Below, piece by piece: positions 18,176-27,522 of a stretch of 64,000 bases of DNA. The stretch spans positions 434,001 through 498,000 of the forward strand of contig CAJJBV010000002.1 of NCBI GenBank assembly GCA_905182525.1, in the 5' to 3' direction. The stretch is from Cryomorphaceae bacterium. GTDB lineage: Bacteria; Bacteroidota; Bacteroidia; Flavobacteriales_D; Parvicellaceae. Position 1 is the stretch's first letter, and each line of letters starts with the position of its first letter. The position numbers and the translations under genes are program-made. Under the pieces are notes generated by a model. The model did no database searches. It had not been told where the DNA came from and was given only the letters and a program-made list of their open reading frames with translations.

Positions 18176-19638
18176 TAATTCTTTCTTCCAATGTTCATCT
18201 TTTCTTCAACTTTATTTTTTTTCTTAATATTAAAAAAAGTTTCATCAATAGTTGAACTTTGATATCCCTTTGAAAGAGGACTTGGGGGTAAAGCAGGGTA
18301 TTGAGAAATTAATCCTTTAGGGTCAATTAATAAGTGAGTTGGCAAATCGTCTATATGAAATTCAGAAATTAATTCTTGTTTGTTTTTTGGATATAATATT
18401 TGCCATTTATAATTAGAATTGTTGGCTAAGAATTTTTCAAAATCCGCTTTATTATTATCAAGATTTATAGAAATGAAGTTTATAAAACTATAATTCTCAT
18501 TGAACTTTTTAATGATTTCCATTTCTTTTAGGCTTTTATAATTCCAAGAAGCAAAAAAATTAATGTACGTGTAGTTTTTTTTAAGCTGATCAACTTTAAT
18601 TATGTTATTTTTTTTGTCTATCACTGTTATATTTGGACAAATTGCTCCAATACTAAATTTAGTTAGTTCAATTATACAATTATTGGCTAATTCTCTATGT
18701 GACTTCCATTTACTTTTTTTAGAAATATTATCTAGAAATAATAGAATATTTTGTGGGCTATATTGAGATAATGAATAAGAATCAAACAATCCTTTAATGA
18801 TGGCAAATTCAGAAATTTGATCAGATGAGAAATACTTAGAGTTTTTAATCATATCATTAAGTTTTTCAAAGTCATTGTTGTTAATTGCTAGTAGTATTTC
18901 TTTGTTTAATTGACTTCCTCCAATTTTGAAAACATCTTTGTAAAACTGATTAAAGAATTGCATATAGGCATCATTTGAATAATTTAATTCTTTGTTATTT
19001 ATATAATTTTCATACAAATATGCTTTATAAAATTCTCCCTTGCTTTGGTTAGCCAGTTGTTCTAAAACAGCGATTTCATATCTTATATAATTGTGTAAAT
19101 ATTTAATCATTTTATCTTTATAACGATTGCTTAAATAGATTTTAAAATTATTAAGAGCTTCTTGGAATTCTTTGTCATGCCGAACCATTCTGACTATTTT
19201 ACTAGTATCGCCATATAGAAAAAAGTCTAGTTCATAATTAAAATCTAATATTAAATTATTAATATCATTTTCTTTAAGATTTAAAAAAACAAGTTGAATT
19301 TCAGACTTTTTTAATGACGCTTGATCAATAATAGTGTCTTTTGGGAAATAAATATTGTATTGATTTGTTGCAGTGTCAATATAAATCAAACCATGTGATC
19401 TTCCAATTGAAATTTCTGTTAGTTCAATTTGTTTAAAATCATAATTTAACTTTCCGTATCCATTGGAATCAATTGTTGTATGGTCAATTTTTTCAAAGCT
19501 ATTTGTTATATAATCAATTTTTCTTTTCCATGATAAGGTTTGATTTTTATAATCAGGTGCTGTTATATTTACAATTGTACAGTAGGAGAAATTGCAATAA
19601 AGTAGTGAAATAATTATAATTAAGACCAATTGCCTCAT
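18172..19638 (-). CDS. Secreted thioredoxin-fold protein lacking the CxxC pair (TlpA/redoxin-like)
   Basis: A 488-residue exported protein with a signal peptide (about 1-20), a long helical middle region and a C-terminal thioredoxin-like domain (about 330-460). The middle resembles the N-terminal regions of Bacteroidota TlpA-like proteins. In the domain the sequence NFFASWNYKSLKEM stands where a WCxxC motif is expected, and no cysteine pair is present. DLPTHLLIDPKG supplies the cis-proline loop. It is therefore unlikely to be an oxidoreductase and may bind a partner. Its ATG overlaps the coaD stop (ATGA), so the two are coupled. Confidence 0.75.
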   Translation of the reverse strand: MRQLVLIIIISLLYCNFSYCTIVNITAPDYKNQTLSWKRKIDYITNSFEKIDHTTIDSNGYGKLNYDFKQIELTEISIGRSHGLIYIDTATNQYNIYFPKDTIIDQASLKKSEIQLVFLNLKENDINNLILDFNYELDFFLYGDTSKIVRMVRHDKEFQEALNNFKIYLSNRYKDKMIKYLHNYIRYEIAVLEQLANQSKGEFYKAYLYENYINNKELNYSNDAYMQFFNQFYKDVFKIGGSQLNKEILLAINNNDFEKLNDMIKNSKYFSSDQISEFAIIKGLFDSYSLSQYSPQNILLFLDNISKKSKWKSHRELANNCIIELTKFSIGAICPNITVIDKKNNIIKVDQLKKNYTYINFFASWNYKSLKEMEIIKKFNENYSFINFISINLDNNKADFEKFLANNSNYKWQILYPKNKQELISEFHIDDLPTHLLIDPKGLISQYPALPPSPLSKGYQSSTIDETFFNIKKKNKVEEKMNIGRKNY

Positions 19639-20105
19639 TGGTTAAGAATATCAACTGATTTTGGTAATAGTTTTGAAGCATCTCCATTATTTTTAATAAT
19701 TTCTCTAACTATAGAAGAGGAGATCATTCCATACTTTTTATCTGCAAGTAAAAATACTGTCTGTATTTCACTATTCATGATGTAATTTACATCGGCAATT
19801 TGTTTTTCATATTCGAAATCCAAAGAAGATCGTAATCCTCTAAATATAAAACTCGCATTTTCTTTTTTTGCAAAATCAATTGTCAAGCCATTATATTTTT
19901 TCACTATAATATTTAAGCTTTTATTAAAAGTTTTTTTTACCCATTCTTCTCTTTTTTCAATGGAAAATAAGTGCTTTTTTGTTGAGTTTTCACCTATAGC
20001 AACTATTAAAGTTTCAACTAACTCCGAGGCTTTAAGTATGACATTTTCGTGTCCAGAAGTTATTGGATCGAAAGACCCGGGAAATATTCCAATTTTATTT
20101 TTCAC
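19635..20105 (-). CDS. coaD: Pantetheine-phosphate adenylyltransferase CoaD
   Basis: A 156-residue nucleotidyltransferase that makes dephospho-CoA from phosphopantetheine and ATP. The T/HIGH-like motif is GSFDPITSGHENVI (about 10-23), and the second ATP motif is YGMISSSIVREI (about 123-134). FRGLRSSLDFEYE is the usual RGLR segment. Length is normal. It overlaps rsmD by 11 bases, a gene pair also common in other bacteria. Confidence 0.96.
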   Translation of the reverse strand: MKNKIGIFPGSFDPITSGHENVILKASELVETLIVAIGENSTKKHLFSIEKREEWVKKTFNKSLNIIVKKYNGLTIDFAKKENASFIFRGLRSSLDFEYEKQIADVNYIMNSEIQTVFLLADKKYGMISSSIVREIIKNNGDASKLLPKSVDILNQ

Positions 20106-20640
20106 TGTTTATTTTAAAAAAAGAAAAGTTAACATTACTATACGTTCTTTGTTCAATAAAGTTAGTGGTTTCTTGAAAATTTGTATTTCTGCTATGTTCT
20201 ACGATGAGTAGTCCGTTTTTTTTGAGAATTTCACTTTTGAAAATAAGTTCAGGTAAATCTTCAATATTACTTAGGTCATAAGGAGGGTCAGCAAAAACTA
20301 TATCAAAATTATTTTTTTCGCTTTTTTCTATATATTTAAATGCATTAGTGCGAAATGTCTTAATATTCATATCTAATTTTTTAGCTGTATTGATTATGAA
20401 TTTAATGCAGCTCATTTGCTTGTCAACACAAGTTACACGGGTCGCTCCTCTAGAAATAAATTCATATGCAATACTTCCTGTGCCAGCAAAAATATCGAGT
20501 ATATTTAAATCAGAAACAAGACCTCTGTTTTCTAATATATTAAAAAGGGCTTCTTTGGCTGTATTTGTAGTTGGTCTTGCTTTTATGTTTTTATTAAACG
20601 GTATATAAATTGATTTGTATTTTCCTGAAATAATTCTCAA
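20095..20640 (-). CDS. rsmD: 16S rRNA guanine-966 N2-methyltransferase RsmD
   Basis: A methyltransferase acting on G966 of 16S rRNA. The SAM motif ILDIFAGTGSIAYEFISRGA and the catalytic DPPY (FADPPYDL) are both intact. Most family members begin MRIISGKYK. Here the same sequence begins at a TTG codon at 20640, one base after the stop of the upstream DUF3822 gene, giving 181 residues. An ATG at 20700 is also in frame and would add 20 unconserved residues overlapping that gene by 59 bases, so I prefer the TTG. coaD follows with an 11-base overlap. Confidence 0.88.
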   Translation of the reverse strand: MRIISGKYKSIYIPFNKNIKARPTTNTAKEALFNILENRGLVSDLNILDIFAGTGSIAYEFISRGATRVTCVDKQMSCIKFIINTAKKLDMNIKTFRTNAFKYIEKSEKNNFDIVFADPPYDLSNIEDLPELIFKSEILKKNGLLIVEHSRNTNFQETTNFIEQRTYSNVNFSFFKINSEK

Positions 20641-20641
20641 A

Positions 20642-21311
20642 TCAAAAGTTTTTATAATTAGATTCTTTATTGTAATGAATGGTGTTGTTTGGGAATACAT
20701 CTTTTAATTTAGAAATCAAATTTTCATCATTTATTCCCCAATTTTCAATGTTGAAGTTTTGAGTTATAAATTTAGACTCTTTAATTACACTTAGTATGAA
20801 GTATAGTGAATCATCGGAATTTTCTATTTCATATCTATTAACTAAAACTAATTTCTTTTTATTAAATGATGAAATATAAATGCATTGTTCGCCGAGAAAA
20901 AAATTCAACTGCAAATCATGCTTGGAAAATAAAATTATTGATTCGCAAAAGTGTCTTATGTTGGAAGAGGGAAAGTTCTTTTTAATTTTTTCTAAAGTGC
21001 TTTTTTCTATACCCCAATATACTTGACTTTCGTATTTAGATATCCCGTAGCTTTAAAAATTTTAAATTATTTTGATCAGCTGCTATAAACGATTGCTTTT
21101 CGTTTTCGGGAATATGAGACCATAGTTCGTCTGGTATAATAGTAAAATTCTGATTGTCTACATAAATATTTTCTATTTCTAAATTCAGTACAGCATCAAG
21201 CTGAATGTTCTTCCAAATCCCAGAATCTAAAATTTTAAAGAATTTATTTTCAAATAAAAATATGTCTTTTGGTGTATAGGTCAATAGTGTGGGTTTATTT
21301 CCAATTCCCAC
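20642..21311 (-). CDS. DUF3822 family protein, split by a frameshift
   Basis: Two open pieces (21036-21311 and 20642-20914) together make one DUF3822 protein of about 222 residues. After LKLRDI at 21040 the first frame stops, but the shifted frame reads KYESQVYWGIEKSTLEKI and continues without a stop into the second piece (DLQLNFFLGEQCIYISSF). A one-base indel near 21040 explains the break. DUF3822 proteins resemble an ASKHA-like fold and sit just upstream of rsmD across Bacteroidota, as here; their function is unknown. The N terminus overlaps the preceding gene by 17 bases and may be truncated compared with usual members. Confidence 0.7.
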
Positions 21312-22758
21312 TTGTTTTAACTTCCGTTAATGAACCTGTCTTTAATGTGTCTCTTTCATTAAGAGGGTCATATGGAGAAGGATCAAATGCTGTGAAAACT
21401 GGAGTTCCTACTTTTGATAAAAGATAAAAATAATCTTCTGTATTCGTGTTGAAATTTGAATAATTGATTTTATCACCTTTGAAGAATTCAAATGATATCT
21501 TGTTGGTGTCTATAAGTCTACTTTCTATTAGATTTTTAAATTTAATTATTTCAAGATTTGGACTAGAGAACTCATCTTCTTTATTAGTTTGGTTTTTATT
21601 AATATGTAAGGGCTTAAACAATTTTGGGTTATAAAGTGGTGGTTGGAGGTTATAAGAAAAAACATCTTGTAAATCTATCCAGTATCCTGATGAAGGTTTT
21701 GTTACAATATCTTTTTGAGTAAGATTTAATGTGATTTCTTTATTGTTTCTAATTATTTTGAAATTAAGAGTATCTTTTTTCTTATCCTTAATTAAGTCTA
21801 AAACATCTTCGGATCTATTATAAGTTATTGAGTCTATAGATATAATATTATCTCCAAGAACTAACTGAGGGATTTGAGGAATTGAATCTTTGACAATTAA
21901 ACCTTTAATTTCTTTATTGTAGTAGGCTACATCGTTTCCGTTAAAATCTATAAGGTAAGTTGACACAAAATCATATTCATTATCATTTTTATACATCAAT
22001 ACATCAAAAGAAACATCATCATTAGACTCTAAAATTGTAGCGTACATGGTGAAGTGTTTATCTTTTGACATAGGCACTAGGTCTAAATTATTGTAATCAA
22101 ATTCATACAACCTAATATTGGCAGAATCCAAGTTTGTAGTAAAGAGTTTTTCTAAAACATTTTCCCAACTGGTATCTTTTGTTAATAAACCACATAACAA
22201 AGCTTCTTTTTCGTCGTAAGATTCTATTTGAATATAATCTTGGATTGGGTCATAACCTAAGATTTCAGCATGTTCAGGTGTTATTTTATAATCAGGTACA
22301 ATTCCTTTAGTACTTATTGAATAAACACTGTCTTGAACAAGAAACCTTTTTAATTCGTCAAAACTATCGCTGTACCAACCGTACTTTTTCTTGTATTCTA
22401 ACTGAACTATTTCAATATCTCTTAAGCCTTGCTTTATGTTGGCATCTGTTTCTTTTTTTAGTTCAATTTGAGCTATTGTGGTAGCTATAGATGAGTAGGT
22501 AGAATATCCTAGGATAAGACAGCTAACAAGCATAGTTATTAATATACTTAAGTGAGTGTTTTTAGTTATAACCTCTTTAATGTATAAAACTGTTACTACG
22601 CCCATTGACAAAACCACCATTGCTCCCATTAAAAAAGTCCAGGATTGGCTAATATTTCCACTGCCACTAAATAGGGCAGTGTTTAATAGAATTAATCCAA
22701 GTAAAATAATTAGACCAGGAAATATGTATTTTTTAATAAGAAGGCTGCGTTCTTCCAT
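21295..22758 (-). CDS. Membrane protein with three N-terminal helices and a PDZ-like region, function unknown
   Basis: A 487-residue protein I do not recognise. Three transmembrane helices lie near the N terminus (about 10-30, 38-58 and 70-92). A large soluble region follows, starting with a coiled helix (AQIELKKETDANIKQGL) that resembles pilin-like or sensor stalks. Around residues 300-350 the sequence VLGDNIISIDSITYNRSEDV and DTLNFKIIRNNKEITLNL has the strand pattern of a PDZ domain, but no protease motif is present. It is the first gene of the run ending with coaD, with short overlaps downstream. Confidence 0.65.
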   Translation of the reverse strand: MEERSLLIKKYIFPGLIILLGLILLNTALFSGSGNISQSWTFLMGAMVVLSMGVVTVLYIKEVITKNTHLSILITMLVSCLILGYSTYSSIATTIAQIELKKETDANIKQGLRDIEIVQLEYKKKYGWYSDSFDELKRFLVQDSVYSISTKGIVPDYKITPEHAEILGYDPIQDYIQIESYDEKEALLCGLLTKDTSWENVLEKLFTTNLDSANIRLYEFDYNNLDLVPMSKDKHFTMYATILESNDDVSFDVLMYKNDNEYDFVSTYLIDFNGNDVAYYNKEIKGLIVKDSIPQIPQLVLGDNIISIDSITYNRSEDVLDLIKDKKKDTLNFKIIRNNKEITLNLTQKDIVTKPSSGYWIDLQDVFSYNLQPPLYNPKLFKPLHINKNQTNKEDEFSSPNLEIIKFKNLIESRLIDTNKISFEFFKGDKINYSNFNTNTEDYFYLLSKVGTPVFTAFDPSPYDPLNERDTLKTGSLTEVKTSGNWK

Positions 22759-22776
22759 GAAATAAATTTTGATTTA

Positions 22777-22784
22777 CAAATCTA
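22777..22784 (-). promoter_or_regulatory. Possible -7 element upstream of the three-helix membrane protein gene
   Basis: The minus strand reads TAGATTTG, matching TAnnTTTG, about 18 bases before the ATG at 22758. The rest of the 226-base divergent gap (22759-22984) is very AT-rich, and I see no RNA gene or terminator in it. Confidence 0.36.
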
Positions 22785-22984
22785 ATATTTTTTTCAAATT
22801 TCACTTCTTATATTTACAACTAAATATGACTATAGACACACCCCTTATTAATGAAATTTAATTTTAAATTATGTTAAAAAACATAAAATTTATTTTATTT
22901 TTATTAAAATATAAGCAATATTATTTGTAAAATATTATTTTAATATGTTTATTATTTTAAATTGTATATTCGTATATATAAACC

Positions 22985-25033
22985 ATGGATAAAGATATTT
23001 TAAGAAAAGCATACAAACTCATAAGTCAATCTAGAGCCATGAGCGCTCTTTTTGAAAAAGAAAAGAGTATTACTTCAAAATATGTTCACGCTACATCTAA
23101 AGGTCATGAGATTATCCAAATTGCTGCTGGTATACAATTAAAAAACGATGATTTTTTATATCCTTACTATAGAGACGATTCCATGTTATTGTCCATTGGA
23201 TTGGAGCCGTATGATTTAATGCTTCAGTTATTGGCTAAATCTAAAGATCCATTTTCTGGTGGCAAAACATATTATGCTCACCCTAGCTTAAACGATCCTA
23301 ATTTCCCAAAAATTCCTCACCAATCTTCAGCTACAGGAATGCAGGCTATTCCGGCAACTGGAGCTGCTATGGGATTGAAATATAAAGAAGAAGTAGGATT
23401 GTCTAAAAAAGATAAAAACGCTCCTATTGTGGTTTGTTCTCTTGGAGATGCCTCTTGTACAGAAGGAGAAGTTTCTGAAGCTTTTCAAATGGCGGTATTA
23501 AAAAAACTACCTATTATTTATTTAGTTCAAGATAATGAATGGGATATTTCTGCAAAAGCTGAGGAAACAAGAGCTCAAGATATTTCTTATTTTTCTAAAG
23601 GTTTTAAAGGTTTAAAAGTCTTTTCTATTGATGGGACAGATTTTATAGAATCCTATAATACTTTTAATAAGGCTTTAGAAATTACTAGAAAAAGAGAAGG
23701 TCCTGTTCTTATTCATGCAAAAGTTCCTCTTTTAAATCACCATACTTCGGGAGTTAGAATGGAATGGTATAGAGACGATCTTGAGGATCATAATTTAAGA
23801 GATCCTTACCCGTTTTTGAAAGATTTATTATTAAAAAATGGATTTAATGAAAGTGATTTATCTGAAATCTCGGTAAACACAGATAAATTAGTCTTAGAAC
23901 AATATAAGAAAGCTTTAATTGAAAAAGATCCTGAACCTATAGAGCTAAATCAAAATATTTTTGCTCCAACAACAGTCAAAGAAGAAATTGGAAATAGAGC
24001 TCCAAATGATAAAGAACCCACTGTAATGGTGGATTCAGCTTTATTTGCAATTAGAGAAATTTTAGAAAAGGATCAAAAATGTTTATTGTATGGACAAGAT
24101 GTAGGAGGGAGGTTAGGTGGTGTTTTTAGAGAAGCAGCAACCTTAGCACAACAGTTTGGTGACCACAGAGTGTTTAATACTCCAATTCAAGAGGCTTTTA
24201 TTGTAGGAAGTACAGCAGGAATGTCTGCCGTAGGATTAAAACCAATTGTAGAAGTCCAATTTGCAGATTATATATGGCCTGGTTTGAACCAGTTATTTAC
24301 AGAAATAAGCAGATCCTACTACTTATCCAATGGGAAATGGCCAATAAGTATGATTCTTAGAGTACCAATTGGAGCTTATGGTTCTGGGGGGCCTTATCAT
24401 TCTTCAAGTATTGAATCAATAGTTACTAATATTATTGGTATAAAAGTTATTTATCCATCTAATGGAGCAGATTTAAAAGGATTGATGAAAGCTGCTTATT
24501 TAGATCCAAACCCTGTATTAATACTAGAACACAAAGGTCTTTACTGGTCTAAGATTCCTGGTACTGAAGGTGCTAAAACTATTGAACCAGATGAAGACTA
24601 TATTCTTCCAATTGGAAAAGCAAGGAAAGTAATAGAAACCGATCAATCAAATATAGATTCTGGCCAAACAATAGTAATTATTACTTATGGAAGAGGAGTT
24701 TATTGGTCTTTAGAAGCTTCAAAATCATTTCCTGGAAAAATTGAAATTTTAGACCTTAGATCACTATCTCCTTTAGATGAAGATCAAATTTTCGAGTCAG
24801 TTAAAAAACATGGTAAATCACTTATTGTAACTGAAGAACCTTCTTCGGCAAGTTTTTCACTTGGTTTAGCAGGAATAATTCAAGAAAACTGTTTTGAATA
24901 TTTAGATGCTCCAATAAAAATAGTAGGTTCTGAAAATACACCTGCAATTCCTTTGAATGAAAATTTAGAACTTGCATATCTTCCCAACGCATCTAAAGTT
25001 AAAGATGCATTATCTACCCTTTTAAAATATTGA
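22985..25033 (+). CDS. 2-oxoacid dehydrogenase E1, alpha and beta subunits fused
   Basis: A 682-residue thiamine-diphosphate enzyme in which the E1 alpha and beta subunits of a branched-chain 2-oxoacid (or pyruvate) dehydrogenase are one polypeptide. The alpha part (about 1-330) has the ThDP motif starting GDASCTEGEVSEAF and ending QDN. The beta part (about 340-682) starts DSALFAIREILEKDQKCLLY and contains GQDVGGRLGGVF and the FADYIWPGLNQL segment. It decarboxylates the oxoacid and passes the acyl group to an E2, which is not encoded nearby. The fusion is common in Bacteroidota. It is divergent from the 21295-22758 gene. Confidence 0.92.
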   Translation: MDKDILRKAYKLISQSRAMSALFEKEKSITSKYVHATSKGHEIIQIAAGIQLKNDDFLYPYYRDDSMLLSIGLEPYDLMLQLLAKSKDPFSGGKTYYAHPSLNDPNFPKIPHQSSATGMQAIPATGAAMGLKYKEEVGLSKKDKNAPIVVCSLGDASCTEGEVSEAFQMAVLKKLPIIYLVQDNEWDISAKAEETRAQDISYFSKGFKGLKVFSIDGTDFIESYNTFNKALEITRKREGPVLIHAKVPLLNHHTSGVRMEWYRDDLEDHNLRDPYPFLKDLLLKNGFNESDLSEISVNTDKLVLEQYKKALIEKDPEPIELNQNIFAPTTVKEEIGNRAPNDKEPTVMVDSALFAIREILEKDQKCLLYGQDVGGRLGGVFREAATLAQQFGDHRVFNTPIQEAFIVGSTAGMSAVGLKPIVEVQFADYIWPGLNQLFTEISRSYYLSNGKWPISMILRVPIGAYGSGGPYHSSSIESIVTNIIGIKVIYPSNGADLKGLMKAAYLDPNPVLILEHKGLYWSKIPGTEGAKTIEPDEDYILPIGKARKVIETDQSNIDSGQTIVIITYGRGVYWSLEASKSFPGKIEILDLRSLSPLDEDQIFESVKKHGKSLIVTEEPSSASFSLGLAGIIQENCFEYLDAPIKIVGSENTPAIPLNENLELAYLPNASKVKDALSTLLKY

Positions 25034-25039
25034 TAGTTA

Positions 25040-25066
25040 TTGTTTAAATTTTATGTAATAGATTTG
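25040..25066 (+). promoter_or_regulatory. Possible promoter of the MscS gene
   Basis: TTG at 25040-25042 and TAGATTTG at 25059-25066 are separated by 16 bases, close to the Bacteroidota -33/-7 pattern, and would start transcription about 11 bases before the ATG at 25084. A 6-base inverted repeat (ATAGAT, then ATCTAT) overlaps the -7 element. Confidence 0.42.
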
Positions 25067-25083
25067 TTATCTATTTTAAGATT

Positions 25084-26139
25084 ATGGAATATTTAAATTA
25101 TGAACTTTTTGGCAATTCTATCCATCATTGGGTTATTGCTTTAGGAGTATTAGTAGGGTCTTTTGTATTAGTTAAAATTATTTATTGGGTTTTCTCTTCT
25201 GTTTTTAAAAATTTAACCAATAAAACTAAAACCAATTTAGATGATATATTAGTAAAGAACTTGCAAAAGCCACTTACAAATTTAGTGCTCATTGGCGCTT
25301 ATTATTTTGCAGTGAGTTATTTAAGTTTTGAAAAAAACGTTGAGGGAGTTTTATTAAATATTGCCTATTTGTTATTTACAATTAGCATTACATCAATTAT
25401 TTCTAAAATAGTCGATGCACTTATCTCAGAGGTGATTTTGCCAATTTCGAAAAAAACCGAATCAAGTTTTGACGCTCACCTAATTCCAGTAATTCAAAAA
25501 GCAGTTAGAGCAATAATATGGTCTTTAGGAATTGTAATTGGACTTGACAATATTGGATTTGATATTACTGCCATGATTGCAGGACTTGGAATTGGTGGGC
25601 TTGCTCTTGCTTTGGCTGCACAAGATTCTGTTAAGAATATTTTTGCTGGAATCATGATATTTCTAGACAAGCCTTTTAAAATAAATGACAGAATAAAAAT
25701 AGATGGTCACGATGGAACTGTAGAAGATGTTGGGCTTAGAAGTACTAGAATAAGGACATTGGAAGGAAGAATTGTCACCATTCCAAATTGTACTTTTACC
25801 GATAATAGTGTGATAAATGTTACATCTCAACCTGCTCTTAAGGTAAAAATAAACCTAGGCTTAACCTATGATACTAATGAAGATTCTATGCAAAAAGCAA
25901 TAGATATACTAGTTGACATTGTTAAAAACCAAGATTCTATTACCAATGATTACGCAGCAGGGTTTAATGGTTTTGGAGATTTTTCTTTAAATATTTTATT
26001 TATGTATTATGTAAAACCAGATTCTCATTGGCTAAATACACAAACCCTAGTAAATAAAGAAATTCTAAAAAGATTTAATAAAGAAGGGTTAGAGTTTGCA
26101 TTTCCAACCCAAACTATATTCAAAAAAGAAATTAGTTAA
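25084..26139 (+). CDS. Small-conductance mechanosensitive ion channel, MscS family
   Basis: A 351-residue channel that opens under membrane tension to release solutes during osmotic downshock. Three to four transmembrane helices occupy about residues 14-175. The pore-lining helix is the typical Gly/Ala-rich GLGIGGLALALAAQDSVKN (about 169-187). The beta domain (DKPFKINDRIKIDGHDGTVE) and the C-terminal alpha/beta domain follow. Its last 8 bases overlap the end of the convergent FKBP gene. Confidence 0.93.
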   Translation: MEYLNYELFGNSIHHWVIALGVLVGSFVLVKIIYWVFSSVFKNLTNKTKTNLDDILVKNLQKPLTNLVLIGAYYFAVSYLSFEKNVEGVLLNIAYLLFTISITSIISKIVDALISEVILPISKKTESSFDAHLIPVIQKAVRAIIWSLGIVIGLDNIGFDITAMIAGLGIGGLALALAAQDSVKNIFAGIMIFLDKPFKINDRIKIDGHDGTVEDVGLRSTRIRTLEGRIVTIPNCTFTDNSVINVTSQPALKVKINLGLTYDTNEDSMQKAIDILVDIVKNQDSITNDYAAGFNGFGDFSLNILFMYYVKPDSHWLNTQTLVNKEILKRFNKEGLEFAFPTQTIFKKEIS

Positions 26140-26806
26140 TACTAATTAATTCTACTTCAAAAACTAATGTTGAATATGGTCCAATTTGTGGTCCTGCACC
26201 TCTTTCTCCGTAAGCTAAATCGTAAGGTACATAAAGCTTCCACTTAGAACCAACAGACATTAATTGTAATGCTTCTGTCCAACCTTTGATAACTCCATTT
26301 ACAGGAAAACTAGCTGGTTCACCTCTATCTACAGAGCTGTCAAAAACAGTTCCATCCATTAATGTCCCATGGTAATGAGTTGTTACTTTGTCTTCTAGTT
26401 TAGGCATATTAATACCATCACCCTCGGCAAGTACTTCATACTGCAATCCGCTTTCTAAAACAGTAATGCCTTCTTTTGATGCATTTGCTTGTAAAAACTT
26501 TTTTCCTTCTTCAATCATTGATTCACTTTCTTGGCCTTGCTTTTTGGTAAAGTATCCTTGAATAATTGCTGTAGCCTGTTCGCCACTAATTTTAGGATCT
26601 TTCTCATTATCTAAAACCTCTTTCATTCCAGCTTTAAAGTTATCTAAACTGATATCTTCAAATTGATTTTTAATATTTTCTCCAATATTAACTCCTAGAC
26701 TATAACTAACAGAATCAAGTTCATTTTCTAAATTAGCTTCTTTAGGTGCTTCGGTTTTACAAGCAACAACTGCAAGTAAGGATGATATTATTATTACGTT
26801 TTTCAT
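26132..26806 (-). CDS. FKBP-type peptidyl-prolyl isomerase, lipoprotein
   Basis: A 224-residue Mip/FkpA-like isomerase that catalyses proline isomerisation outside the cytoplasm. A lipoprotein signal ends in the lipobox LAVVAC (Cys16). The helical dimerisation domain (DSVSYSLGVNIGENIK onward) and the C-terminal FKBP domain (about 125-224) follow. That domain has YHGTLMDGTVFDSS and VIKGWTEALQLM of the active site. It lies one base downstream of a paralogue of identical length and is clearly a tandem duplicate. The two differ mainly at the N terminus. Confidence 0.94.
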   Translation of the reverse strand: MKNVIIISSLLAVVACKTEAPKEANLENELDSVSYSLGVNIGENIKNQFEDISLDNFKAGMKEVLDNEKDPKISGEQATAIIQGYFTKKQGQESESMIEEGKKFLQANASKEGITVLESGLQYEVLAEGDGINMPKLEDKVTTHYHGTLMDGTVFDSSVDRGEPASFPVNGVIKGWTEALQLMSVGSKWKLYVPYDLAYGERGAGPQIGPYSTLVFEVELISIN

Positions 26807-26807
26807 T

Positions 26808-27482
26808 TTAATTTATACTTATAAGTTCAACTTCAAAAATTAATGTTGTGTATGGACCTATTTGTGGGCCGGTTCCTCTTTCTCCATAGGCTAAATCATA
26901 AGGCACAAAAAGTTTCCATTTTGAACCTACAGGCATTAGTTGTAATGCTTCTGTCCAACCTTTAATAACTCCATTTACAGGAAAGCTTGCTGGTTCACCT
27001 CTATCAACAGAACTGTCAAAAACTGTTCCATCAATTAATGTTCCATGATAATGCGTAGTTACTTTATCTTCTAAAGTAGGTTTTGGACCTTCTCCAGTTT
27101 TCATGATTTCATACTGCAATCCACTCTCAAGGGTAATCACGTTTTCTCTTTTAGAGTTATCTGCAAGGAATTTTTTCCCGACTTCCATAACAGACTCACT
27201 AGCTTTAGCTTGTATTTTTGTAAAATAATCTTGAATTAGTTTTTGAGCATCTGCATTAGAAATTTTAGGTTCTTTGCTTTCGTCTAAAACATCTTTTATG
27301 GCAGCTTCAAAATTATCCAAGTCTATATCTGGAAATTGTTTTTTAATATTTTCTCCAATATTTACTCCAAGACTGTAGCTTACAGAGTCAATTTCATTAT
27401 TCATTTTTTGTCCTGACATATTTAAATTTATAGATAGGTTTACAATAGTTATTATTAAGGTGAGAAATGTGTATTTTTTCAT
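26808..27482 (-). CDS. FKBP-type peptidyl-prolyl isomerase, non-lipidated paralogue
   Basis: A 224-residue sister of the downstream lipoprotein isomerase, with the same helical domain and an almost identical FKBP domain (YHGTLIDGTVFDSSVDRG, VIKGWTEALQLMPVGSKW). The N terminus is a plain hydrophobic signal (YTFLTLIITIVNLSI) with no lipobox cysteine, so it is probably soluble in the periplasm while its sister is membrane-attached. It is separated from the sister by one base and probably co-transcribed. Confidence 0.93.
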   Translation of the reverse strand: MKKYTFLTLIITIVNLSINLNMSGQKMNNEIDSVSYSLGVNIGENIKKQFPDIDLDNFEAAIKDVLDESKEPKISNADAQKLIQDYFTKIQAKASESVMEVGKKFLADNSKRENVITLESGLQYEIMKTGEGPKPTLEDKVTTHYHGTLIDGTVFDSSVDRGEPASFPVNGVIKGWTEALQLMPVGSKWKLFVPYDLAYGERGTGPQIGPYTTLIFEVELISIN

Positions 27483-27522
27483 AGTCTAAATTATAATGTA
27501 GTTTTTAAGATAAAATCAATTA

